Origin: CAMDWQ01 sp964497635
GTDB lineage: Bacteria; Omnitrophota; Gorgyraeia; 2-02-FULL-51-18
Direction of reading: 5' to 3'
Assembly (NCBI GenBank): GCA_964497635.1
Contig: CAZCDB010000063.1
Coordinates: 1 to 7,912, forward strand
DNA: 7,912 nt
Made by a program: the position numbers and the translations under genes. This document shows positions 1 through 5,929 of the stretch, piece by piece. Each line of letters opens with the position of its first letter. Position 1 is the stretch's first letter. Below the pieces are notes generated by a model. That model was not told where the DNA came from, made no database searches, and saw only the letters and a program-made list of their open reading frames with translations.

Positions 1-457
1 GTTTTAGGTCTGCGTTTTGGATGGCTCCTTGGCTGTCTAGAGTGATGTTTTTAAGAAGAGTGCCATCTTGCCTTTGAACTTCGCTTAACTTGTTGTCGAC
101 GTACTTTAGTAAATCTCCATTTTGGGTGGTCAGAGAAAAGTTTAAGTTTTGTAGATCTTGGAGAGTGTTTTGTTGTTCAACGGCGGCTTCATTAAGACTC
201 TGGGCTTGGACACCCCCAGAAGGAATGATGCCTCCCCTTCTTTGGTCTTCTAGCTCAAAAGAAGCTTTGGCTTGGGCTAGGAGTTCTCGGGGGTCGGCGG
301 CATACAATACCTGGCTCCAAGAGAAAGTTAATATTAAGAAAACTGAGACTGTCTTCTTAAAAAGTTTTCTAACGTTGTGTTGATTGAAACAGAAAAAGCC
401 CGCTGTGGGTAACAGCGGGCTTAAGAGATTTGAACTTTTTGGGACCTTTTGGGGCAT
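1..457 (-). CDS. Secreted or envelope protein of unknown function, 5' part only, start uncertain
   Basis: An open frame with no stop runs from an ATG at 457 off the left edge, giving 152 codons. I do not recognise the family. A classical signal peptide is visible at about residues 29-53: a basic stretch (VRKLFKK), a hydrophobic core (TVSVFLILTFSW) and a likely cleavage after LYA, before ADPRELL. The mature part is rich in Q, N, L and E, with a long polar, probably helical stretch at about residues 84-150, which could be a coiled coil. The start is a problem. The only ATG in frame lies 28 codons before the signal peptide, beyond a perfect terminator hairpin that the frame reads through. No ATG, GTG or TTG occurs between hairpin and signal core. 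The ATG at 457 has an AGGAG at 474-470, 12 bases away. Either the gene starts there with an odd leader, it uses a non-standard start, or there is a sequence error or decay. The coding frame itself is well supported by the signal peptide. Confidence 0.6.
   Translation of the reverse strand, partial: MPQKVPKSSNLLSPLLPTAGFFCFNQHNVRKLFKKTVSVFLILTFSWSQVLYAADPRELLAQAKASFELEDQRRGGIIPSGGVQAQSLNEAAVEQQNTLQDLQNLNFSLTTQNGDLLKYVDNKLSEVQRQDGTLLKNITLDSQGAIQNADLK
385..422 (-). terminator. Rho-independent terminator after the cyclase pair
   Basis: The minus strand carries an 11-bp perfect stem (AAGCCCGCTGT paired with ACAGCGGGCTT, 422-396) with a 5-base loop, followed by a T-rich run (TTTTTCTGTTT). This is a textbook intrinsic terminator for transcription coming from the cyclase genes. 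It lies about 170 bases past the stop at 594. On the plus strand the stem is preceded by A's but not followed by a T run, so it is one-directional. It also lies inside the open frame of the left-end gene, so it could act as an attenuator for that gene. Confidence 0.85.
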
Positions 458-460
458 TCT

Positions 461-487
461 GTCGAAGCTCTCCTATAAGACGAAGCT
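461..487. repeat. Imperfect direct repeat in the leader before the left-end gene
   Basis: On the plus strand GTCGAAGCT (461-469) and GACGAAGCT (479-487) are repeated with an 18-base period and one mismatch. The AGGAG that precedes the ATG at 457 lies between the copies (474-470, minus strand). The arrangement could be an operator or chance. The rest of the spacer from 488 to 593 is AT-rich, and I see no tRNA or known riboswitch in it. Confidence 0.4.
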
Positions 488-543
488 TACCCAGGGAGCT
501 GGACATTATCAATGGCAGGATCAAATAAATGGTGAATTGATTG

Positions 544-573
544 AATATATAAATTTAGATTGGGTGGGGTTAA
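544..573 (-). promoter_or_regulatory. Possible weak promoter for the left-end secreted gene
   Basis: On the minus strand TTAACC (573-568) and TATATT (549-544) are 18 bases apart in an AT-rich spacer after the second cyclase gene. This matches the sigma70 pattern only partly (4 of 6 at -35). A transcript from here would contain the terminator hairpin before the signal peptide codons, which would fit attenuation. AT-rich spacers often give such matches by chance. Confidence 0.25.
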
Positions 574-576
574 AAA

Positions 577-599
577 TTAATTAGACTTGTTAATTAGAC
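577..599. repeat. Short direct repeat at the stop of the second cyclase gene
   Basis: The 10-base unit TTAATTAGAC (plus strand) occurs at 577-586 and again at 590-599, a period of 13 bases. The second copy contains the stop codon of the GGDEF gene (594-596) and the first lies just beyond it. It looks like a small local duplication. No function is evident. Confidence 0.6.
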
Positions 600-1967
600 A
601 GGCCGCTCATTTTTAGGAAGATTGTACAAGCAGACGCGATTGCGGCCTTGACGTTTCGCTTGGTACAGAGCTGAATCAGCGGATTCGATGATGACCAGTG
701 CGTCCGAGGAATCATAATAAGCATAGGTGGAGCACCCAACACTCACCGTGACCCTCAATTTTTCATCATAAGCGGAAAATACTTTTTCCTCGATAGAAGA
801 GCGCACACGCTCAGCGATCATCAGCGCCAAGTTCTCATCCGTTTCCACCAGCAGCACTCCAAACTCTTCCCCTCCATACCGCCCCACCAGATCGATCTCG
901 CGCACGCTGGTCTTAATCGTCTCCGCTACCTGGCGAAGCACCGCATCCCCGACCAAATGCCCATAGTTATCGTTGAAGCGCTTAAAATAATCGATATCAA
1001 TCATCAAAAACGAAAGCTTAAACCCAAACCGCTTGGACCGGTCCAACTCCCCCAAAAGCCGATCCACCAAATACCGCCGCACATAAACCCCCGTGAGCCC
1101 ATCGGTGATCGCCAAGCGCTCCACCCGCTCATAAAGACGCACTCGCTCCATCTCCGATATAAAACGATCGATCAAAATAGGCAAAAGCCGCGGACTGGTC
1201 GCCTGCAAACCTTTCAGTAAAATAATTCCAAAAATTTTCTTATGCACCATCATCGGATAAGCCGCTAGATTTTGGTTTTGCATCACTTGATCCGGGAAAA
1301 TTTCCTTCAGATCCTCACTCAAAACAGGCTGACGCGTTTTGTAAATATGATTAAATATTTTTGTATCTCCGGATAAAAGTGTCCCGCGTACTTTCTCGCG
1401 GTTCTTGAGTAATTTTTTGCGGTCAAAAAGTCCCTGAAAATCAGCGGTGGCCAACTCATAAACCTCATCGGAGATCGCCATCCCCTCGTGATTCTCGTCA
1501 AAAAGGACCAGCTTCATCACTTCAAAACCAAAATATTCCGAAAGTGCTTCCCCGAAAATCAAAAGCACTTCAAAAGGATCCAAGCTTCGCGACATTTCTT
1601 TGATCTTGTCATAAAGACCTGAAATCTCCGAAGCGCGTTTTTCCAAAACCGCCACCTCCACCGTTTTGTTTGAAAAAACAACCCGCGCTTGTTCCACTTC
1701 ATTCAGCGATTGTTTAATTTCATTTTCCAAAATAATCGACGGCGCAAAAACCCATTGTTTAAATTGTCGAGCGCCGTAGAAAACAAGGAAGGAAAACACA
1801 GTGTACAGAAACCATGTCAGAGGATCGATTGGAGTTTTGATCGCCAGGTAGACTGCCAAGATTAAAATAGAAGCCAAAACAATCCGACGATCCTTGCTGG
1901 AGCCGACAAAATGCACCAGAAACAAGATGGAAAACCAAAGCGCGTTAACGACTAGGAATTTCCACAT
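594..1967 (-). CDS. Membrane-anchored GGDEF diguanylate cyclase with RxxD inhibitory site (second of a pair)
   Basis: This 457-residue protein should condense two GTP into cyclic di-GMP at the inner face of the membrane. About three hydrophobic segments lie at residues 4-22, 28-44 and 50-65. A helical linker follows (80-128), then a diverged GAF-like sensor region (about 130-275) and the GGDEF domain (285-447). The active-site loop is GGEEF (365-369), the metal and substrate region reads DIDYFKRFND (324-333), and RxxD (R356-D359) lies five residues before GGEEF, as in cyclases inhibited by their product. The domain also carries the usual ALYQAKRQGRN ending. The ATG at 1967 has AAGGA seven bases upstream, and the gene overlaps the previous cyclase by 16 bases, so translation is probably coupled. 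The ligand of the GAF-like part cannot be read from the sequence. Catalytic activity is inferred from intact motifs. Confidence 0.93.
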   Translation of the reverse strand: MWKFLVVNALWFSILFLVHFVGSSKDRRIVLASILILAVYLAIKTPIDPLTWFLYTVFSFLVFYGARQFKQWVFAPSIILENEIKQSLNEVEQARVVFSNKTVEVAVLEKRASEISGLYDKIKEMSRSLDPFEVLLIFGEALSEYFGFEVMKLVLFDENHEGMAISDEVYELATADFQGLFDRKKLLKNREKVRGTLLSGDTKIFNHIYKTRQPVLSEDLKEIFPDQVMQNQNLAAYPMMVHKKIFGIILLKGLQATSPRLLPILIDRFISEMERVRLYERVERLAITDGLTGVYVRRYLVDRLLGELDRSKRFGFKLSFLMIDIDYFKRFNDNYGHLVGDAVLRQVAETIKTSVREIDLVGRYGGEEFGVLLVETDENLALMIAERVRSSIEEKVFSAYDEKLRVTVSVGCSTYAYYDSSDALVIIESADSALYQAKRQGRNRVCLYNLPKNERPV

Positions 1968-3364
1968 ACCTGATTCCTTCCCGCTCTCTTGGCCTGGTAA
2001 AGAAGCTCATCGGCCGCACGAATCATTTCCTCTCGCGTCAACCCGGAATCCGGATAACTAGCCACTCCCAAAGAGGCGGTTACCCGAGTCTCCACACGGC
2101 GAAGATAAATACTATTTTTTTCAATCGTTTGACGGACCGACTCGGCCAGAAGCATGGCTTCCGCCTTTGTTTTGTTGGGCAGTAAGATAGCAAATTCTTC
2201 ACCGCCATACCGTGCGACCAAATCCACGCCACTCATGGCTTGAGAAAGAACCTCTGCGATCGACTTTAAAACCTGATCTCCGGCCGAGTGACCAAACTCA
2301 TCGTTGTACCGTTTAAAATGATCGATATCCAAAAGAATAAGTGAAAAAGGTTTGCGATTGATTCTAGACCGGCGTATTTCTTCTTCCAGGCGATCCTGGA
2401 AAAAACGATGGAGATAAAGCCCGGTCAAGCTATCGTGGACGGCTAGCTCTTCCATCTTGCGGTATAGAAGGCGGTTTCTTAAAATCCCCGCGCCCAAGTC
2501 AGAAATGATATCCAAAAGCCGTAAATCATCCGAGCTAAACTGCTCCGGTTTCTTGGAGCTGATCCTTAAAACTCCCAACACTTTATTTTCCGTCATGAGC
2601 GGAGAAGCGGCAATTGAGCGAGCCCCCACCGCGGCCGACCCCTGATCCAGGCCAAAACGAAAATCGTTTTTGGCGTCTTCCACCATCACGGGACGCGAGC
2701 GCCGCAACACCCACTGGTCAAAAATACTCCCCTGTTTTTCATGAACTGCCTCGCCATCTTTTCTTTTGGAGGCCAGCAAGCTCAGCTGCTCTGAAGACTC
2801 ATCCACCAAATAAAGCGCGCACTCTTCCGCACGCCCAAAAACCTTGATCACATCATTGACCATGCGCCGTGCGACATCCCCCACCTCCGGGATATCTTTG
2901 AGCACATCTGAAAACAAGTGCAGGTCGATGAAACGCTCAATCTTATCTTCCAATGCTTGCTTGAGTTCTTCTTTTTTAGCCGTATCCTCTTGAAGCAAGA
3001 GAATATCTTCCGCAGATTTTTCATACACCAACCTTCGATTGTTCAGTTTCTTCTGAACTTCATAAAGAAATGAAACAATCGAGACAAAAAGTAAGCCATA
3101 AAAAAATATCTGGATAAAATAAGCGGCTTCTTTGGTGGCAAGGCATAGGTAAAAAACCATCGCGACAGAGACAAAACTTAAAATCACCGCCGTCAAAGGC
3201 CCTGAGAGAGCCCACACAAAAATCAGGATCAAATAGGAAATAAAAAAATAAGGGGAGATAAGCTGATCAGTGATACTTAAATGGTGCTTAAGAATATCAA
3301 GATTTAAAAAAACTAGGCAGGCCCAGGCCAGAAAAGCAACAATCGGAATCAAAAACAGTGGCAG
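1952..3364 (-). CDS. Membrane-anchored GAF-GGDEF diguanylate cyclase without RxxD site (first of a pair), probable CTG start
   Basis: A paralogue of the next gene and likely also a cyclic di-GMP synthase. Residue numbers here count from the TTG at 3352 (466 residues). Hydrophobic segments lie at about 3-20, 32-49, 51-70 and 78-97, a charged coiled-coil-like linker at 100-142, a clear GAF domain at 150-297 and the GGDEF domain at 303-462. The catalytic loop is intact (GGEEF, 383-387; LDIDHFKRYND, 341-351). The place of the inhibitory RxxD reads SGVD (374-377), so product inhibition through this site should be lost. There is no ATG or GTG start after an in-frame TAG at 3370-3368. TTG at 3352 is 18 bases from the end of a perfect AAGGAGG, whereas CTG at 3364 is six bases away. 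I therefore place the start at 3364, giving 470 residues. It lies 39 bases after the ABC ATPase stop. Confidence 0.9.
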   Translation of the reverse strand: MPLFLIPIVAFLAWACLVFLNLDILKHHLSITDQLISPYFFISYLILIFVWALSGPLTAVILSFVSVAMVFYLCLATKEAAYFIQIFFYGLLFVSIVSFLYEVQKKLNNRRLVYEKSAEDILLLQEDTAKKEELKQALEDKIERFIDLHLFSDVLKDIPEVGDVARRMVNDVIKVFGRAEECALYLVDESSEQLSLLASKRKDGEAVHEKQGSIFDQWVLRRSRPVMVEDAKNDFRFGLDQGSAAVGARSIAASPLMTENKVLGVLRISSKKPEQFSSDDLRLLDIISDLGAGILRNRLLYRKMEELAVHDSLTGLYLHRFFQDRLEEEIRRSRINRKPFSLILLDIDHFKRYNDEFGHSAGDQVLKSIAEVLSQAMSGVDLVARYGGEEFAILLPNKTKAEAMLLAESVRQTIEKNSIYLRRVETRVTASLGVASYPDSGLTREEMIRAADELLYQAKRAGRNQVCGNS

Positions 3365-3369
3365 CGTCT

Positions 3370-3377
3370 ACCTCCTT
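3370..3377 (-). promoter_or_regulatory. Perfect Shine-Dalgarno sequence that decides the cyclase start
   Basis: AAGGAGGT on the minus strand is fully complementary to the usual 3' end of 16S rRNA. Its last base forms the first base of a TAG in the cyclase frame. The next possible starts in frame are ACG (3367), CTG (3364), CTG (3358) and TTG (3352). Spacing favours CTG at 3364. A five-codon frame, ATG TTG GCA AGG AGG TAG (3385-3368), covers this site in the same phase as the cyclase. Confidence 0.75.
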
Positions 3378-3403
3378 GCCAACATTAACTGTTTAGCAAC
3401 CCT

Positions 3404-4504
3404 TTAACGAATCGCTACTTCCGTCACTGGATCAAAAAAGTGGGCTTTGTTGATATCAATCACCAAATCCAAGTCTTGATTGACCCCAGGCTTCACATGC
3501 CCTGAAACCCGCGCGATAAATGAGTTTTGCCCCGAACGAAGATACAGATAAGCCTCCGCACCCATCGGCTCAACGACTTCGCAAGTGGCTCGAACCGTAT
3601 TCTCAGGAGAGGCTTCCGTCGCAAACAACTTGTCATAGATATCTTCAGAGCGAATTCCAAAAACAATCTCTTTGCCCTCGTAAGCCTTCACCTTTTCAAG
3701 CGCCCGGTCTCCGACGCGAACTCGAAAAGGCCCATTTTGGAAAAAATAACGGCCATCAAGCTTTACAATCTGCCCGGTTAGAAAATTCATCGGAGGACTG
3801 CCGATAAAACTCGCCACAAACTTATTGACCGGCATATCGTATAAAGCGATGGGATCTGCCACCTGCTGGACAAAACCATCTTTCATCACCACGATGCGGT
3901 CTCCCATCGTCATGGCTTCCGTCTGGTCATGCGTCACATACACAATCGTCGCCTGCAAACGCTGGTGAAGCTTTTTGATCTCTGTGCGCATTTGTACGCG
4001 CATCTTGGCATCCAGATTGCTCAAGGGCTCATCAAATAAAAATACCATCGGCTTTCGCACAATCGCGCGGCCCAACGCCACACGCTGTCTCTGTCCGCCG
4101 GAGAGCTCTTTGGGCTTACGATGAAGATACTGCTTGATACCAAGAATCTCGGCAGCATCATTGACGCGCGTCTCGATCTCGGCTTTGGGATACTTACGAA
4201 GCTTCAGCGCAAACGCCATGTTTTCAAATACCGTCATGTGAGGATACAGCGCATAGTTTTGAAACACCATCGCGATATCACGATCTTTGGGTGGGACATC
4301 ATTGACGACTTTCTCGCCAATCATGATTTTCCCTGAGGAAATATCTTCCAGCCCCGCGATCATTCGTAGCGTGGTGGTTTTGCCACAGCCAGAAGGTCCC
4401 ACAAGCACCATAAACTCACGTCGTTGAATCTCAAGATTGACGTCATTAACCACCACGTTATCCCCGAAAACTTTTCTTAGGTTTAATAAACTGACTTGAG
4501 CCAT
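3404..4504 (-). CDS. ABC transporter ATP-binding protein, UgpC/MsmK/MalK type
   Basis: This 366-residue protein is the ATPase of a carbohydrate-type ABC importer and would act at the cytoplasmic face of the membrane as a dimer bound to two permeases. All nucleotide-site motifs are present: Walker A GPSGCGKTT (36-44), Q-loop Q82, signature LSGGQ (134-138), Walker B with DEP (E159), D-loop SNLD (162-165) and switch histidine H192. The region after about 236 is the TOBE/OB-fold domain typical of the MalK/UgpC group, and the length fits that group. The ATG at 4504 has AAGGA eight bases upstream. It follows accD by 25 bases, so the two are probably cotranscribed. No permease or sugar-binding protein is next to it, so the substrate cannot be named. 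As known for MsmK in streptococci, one such ATPase can serve several importers, and that may be the case here. Confidence 0.95.
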   Translation of the reverse strand: MAQVSLLNLRKVFGDNVVVNDVNLEIQRREFMVLVGPSGCGKTTTLRMIAGLEDISSGKIMIGEKVVNDVPPKDRDIAMVFQNYALYPHMTVFENMAFALKLRKYPKAEIETRVNDAAEILGIKQYLHRKPKELSGGQRQRVALGRAIVRKPMVFLFDEPLSNLDAKMRVQMRTEIKKLHQRLQATIVYVTHDQTEAMTMGDRIVVMKDGFVQQVADPIALYDMPVNKFVASFIGSPPMNFLTGQIVKLDGRYFFQNGPFRVRVGDRALEKVKAYEGKEIVFGIRSEDIYDKLFATEASPENTVRATCEVVEPMGAEAYLYLRSGQNSFIARVSGHVKPGVNQDLDLVIDINKAHFFDPVTEVAIR

Positions 4505-4529
4505 GAAGTGTTTCCTTTATCTCTCGGGG

Positions 4530-5384
4530 TTAAACTTTAGCCTGCACAAAGCGTGTAAAATGATGCAAAGCTGCTTTCATCTGACGGCGATGAAGGATCT
4601 TATCAATCATGCCGTGTTCCAGTAAAAATTCTGAAGTTTGAAATCCCTGTGGGAGCTTCTGGCGAATGGTCTGCTCGATCACCCGAGGCCCGGTAAAACC
4701 AATCAGTGCTTTTGGCTCTGCCACGATCAGATCTCCTAGCGACGCGAAGCTTGCCATAATCCCGGCCATCGTCGGATTGGTCAGCACAGAAATAAAAAGA
4801 AGGCTGGCCTCATGATGCTTGGCTAGGGCCTGGGAAGTTTTGGCCATCTGCATCAGAGAAAACATCCCCTCATACATGCGCGCACCACCCCCTGACCCAG
4901 AAACAATAATCAGCGGTAAACCTTTTTTGGTCGCGTGCTCAATCAGGCGCGTCAACTTCTCTCCAACCACAGACCCCATCGAGCCCATGATAAAACGCGA
5001 ATCCGTCACTCCCAGGGCGACTTTGGCTCCATTCATCAGTCCTTCGCCCGTAAGAACCGCATCCACCAGTCCCGTCGCCGCCTGATCTTCTTTAAGCTTG
5101 ATCGGATACGCTTTGGGTCCGCGAAACTTCAAAGGATCGCCGGAAGTCAGAAGCCGGTCCATTTCCTTAAAGGTTCCCTCATCAATCAGCTGAACCACAC
5201 GCTCTTTGGCGGAAAGGGTAAAATGATAATCGCACTTGGGACAAACTTTAAAATCTTCTTCGAGGGTTTTGTTGTAGATGATCTCCCCGCATTCCTCGCA
5301 CTTGGTCCACAGACCTTCGGGAATGTCGCGGCGCTTGACCAGTCTTACCGCCGAGTTGGTTTTGGATCTTTCATGAAAAGGCAT
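4530..5384 (-). CDS. accD: Acetyl-CoA carboxylase carboxyltransferase subunit beta
   Basis: AccD pairs with AccA to transfer the carboxyl group from carboxybiotin to acetyl-CoA, giving malonyl-CoA for fatty acid synthesis in the cytoplasm. The 284-residue length is normal for the family. A four-cysteine zinc ribbon is visible (C29, C32, C48, C51). The crotonase-type carboxyltransferase core follows, with GVTDSRFIMGSMGSVVGEK (125-143), the GGGARM loop (165-170), SLMQMAKTSQAL (176-187), TNPTMAGIMASFA (202-214) and GFTGPRVIEQTIRQ (229-242). The loop reads SGSGGGARM where the Escherichia coli protein, as I remember it, has SASGGARM. The length is unchanged, so this looks like natural variation. 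The ATG at 5384 has AAGGAG 11 bases upstream and a promoter before it. Neither accA nor folC, two common companions, is in view; the next gene downstream is an ABC ATPase. Confidence 0.97.
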   Translation of the reverse strand: MPFHERSKTNSAVRLVKRRDIPEGLWTKCEECGEIIYNKTLEEDFKVCPKCDYHFTLSAKERVVQLIDEGTFKEMDRLLTSGDPLKFRGPKAYPIKLKEDQAATGLVDAVLTGEGLMNGAKVALGVTDSRFIMGSMGSVVGEKLTRLIEHATKKGLPLIIVSGSGGGARMYEGMFSLMQMAKTSQALAKHHEASLLFISVLTNPTMAGIMASFASLGDLIVAEPKALIGFTGPRVIEQTIRQKLPQGFQTSEFLLEHGMIDKILHRRQMKAALHHFTRFVQAKV

Positions 5385-5418
5385 CGGATACAGCTCTCCT
5401 TAGTCCAATAAGCTTGAA

Positions 5419-5447
5419 ATCATAGCACAGATCAGGAGAGGTTCCAA
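5419..5447 (-). promoter_or_regulatory. Sigma70-type promoter for accD
   Basis: On the minus strand TTGGAA (5447-5442) and TATGAT (5424-5419) are exactly 17 bases apart, and a TG one base before the -10 gives an extended -10 element. Transcription should start near 5412, about 28 bases before the accD ATG. It lies in the 67-base spacer after the glycosyltransferase stop, so accD and the genes after it can be transcribed separately from the DUF1015 unit. Confidence 0.65.
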
Positions 5448-5451
5448 CCCT

Positions 5452-5929
5452 CTAGCGAATCTGCCAATACAGCCCAAAAAGCTCCCCAAAAGTCTTTAAA
5501 ATCCGTAGCGGATGCGTTGCGTTCGCCTGACCGGCCGTCCGAGGATGATGGGGAACTCCGATTTCCTCGATTTTAAACCCTTTTTTCTTAAGACGCGCCA
5601 GAATTTCCGCGTGAATCAAAAGCTGGTTAGATTTCAGAGGAAGATCTTGGAGACATTTTTTTCTAAAAAGTTTAAACGCGCAGTCCACGTCACGGACTTT
5701 TAGGCCAAACAGAGTCCGCGTCAGCTGCGTCCACAAAAATCCATTGAGCCGCCGATGGGCNNNNNNNNNNNNNNNNNNNNNNNNNNNNNNNNNNNNNNNN
5801 NNNNNNNNNNNNNNNNNNNNNNNNNNNNNNNNNNNNNNNNNNNNNNNNNNNNNNNNNNNNGATATTATCCGCCTCGTTGTAGCAAGGAAAAACCAGAGAG
5901 ATCGACGTCAGCGCTTTGGGCTTGATCAT
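5452..5929 (-). CDS. Glycosyltransferase family 2 (polyprenyl-phosphate sugar transferase-like), interrupted by assembly gap
   Basis: Two fragments of one gene flank the N run. The 5' piece (5929-5861) encodes 23 residues containing LVFPCYNEADNI, the nucleotide-sugar-binding start of GT-A family 2 enzymes. The 3' piece (5760-5452) encodes 102 residues with RRLNGFLWTQLTRTLFGLKV, then RDVDCAFKLF, and VPHHPR near the end. That pattern is usual in the dolichyl- or undecaprenyl-phosphate mannose/glucose synthase-like group. Such enzymes usually move a sugar from a nucleotide donor to a polyprenyl phosphate at the membrane. No C-terminal membrane segment is present. The DxD-type metal site must lie in the missing middle. 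As drawn, the 100 Ns shift the frame by one, which is an effect of the arbitrary gap length. The start ATG overlaps the DUF1015 stop (ATGA), so translation is probably coupled. Donor and acceptor are unknown. Confidence 0.85.
5761..5860. other. Assembly gap (100 Ns)
   Basis: Exactly 100 undetermined bases, the usual placeholder for a scaffold gap of unknown length. It removes the middle of the glycosyltransferase gene. Confidence 0.99.

Noticed and set aside
165..171. Mobile element, CRISPR or phage remains anywhere in the window.
   Set aside because: No transposase or integrase frames, terminal inverted repeats, or regularly spaced repeats were seen; the only repeats are the two short pairs in the spacer. 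The coordinates here are nominal.
90..383. Open plus-strand frame of 97 codons.
   Set aside because: It is the antisense of the signal-peptide gene. Its odd W- and S-rich composition is what antisense reading of a Q- and L-rich gene gives.
425..445. tRNA-like T arm (AGTTCAAATCT on the minus strand).
   Set aside because: No matching acceptor, D or anticodon stems are found around it, and the would-be acceptor bases belong to the terminator stem.
384..584. Open plus-strand frame of 66 codons in the spacer.
   Set aside because: It begins inside the terminator region, has no recognisable protein features, and lies opposite the better supported leader and signal-peptide gene.
385..600. Cyclic di-GMP riboswitch before the secreted gene.
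   Set aside because: I looked for the conserved cores of class I and could not see them. The context is suggestive but the sequence does not support a call; class II was not firmly excluded.
4935..5411. Plus-strand frame of 158 codons opposite accD.
   Set aside because: It is antisense to the highly conserved accD sequence and carries no domain features or ribosome binding site.
5452..5736. The 3' glycosyltransferase piece as a separate 94-residue gene.
   Set aside because: The frame stays open to the N run, and the residues before the TTG at 5736 (AHRRLNGF) continue the family pattern. It is the end of the gene that begins at 5929.
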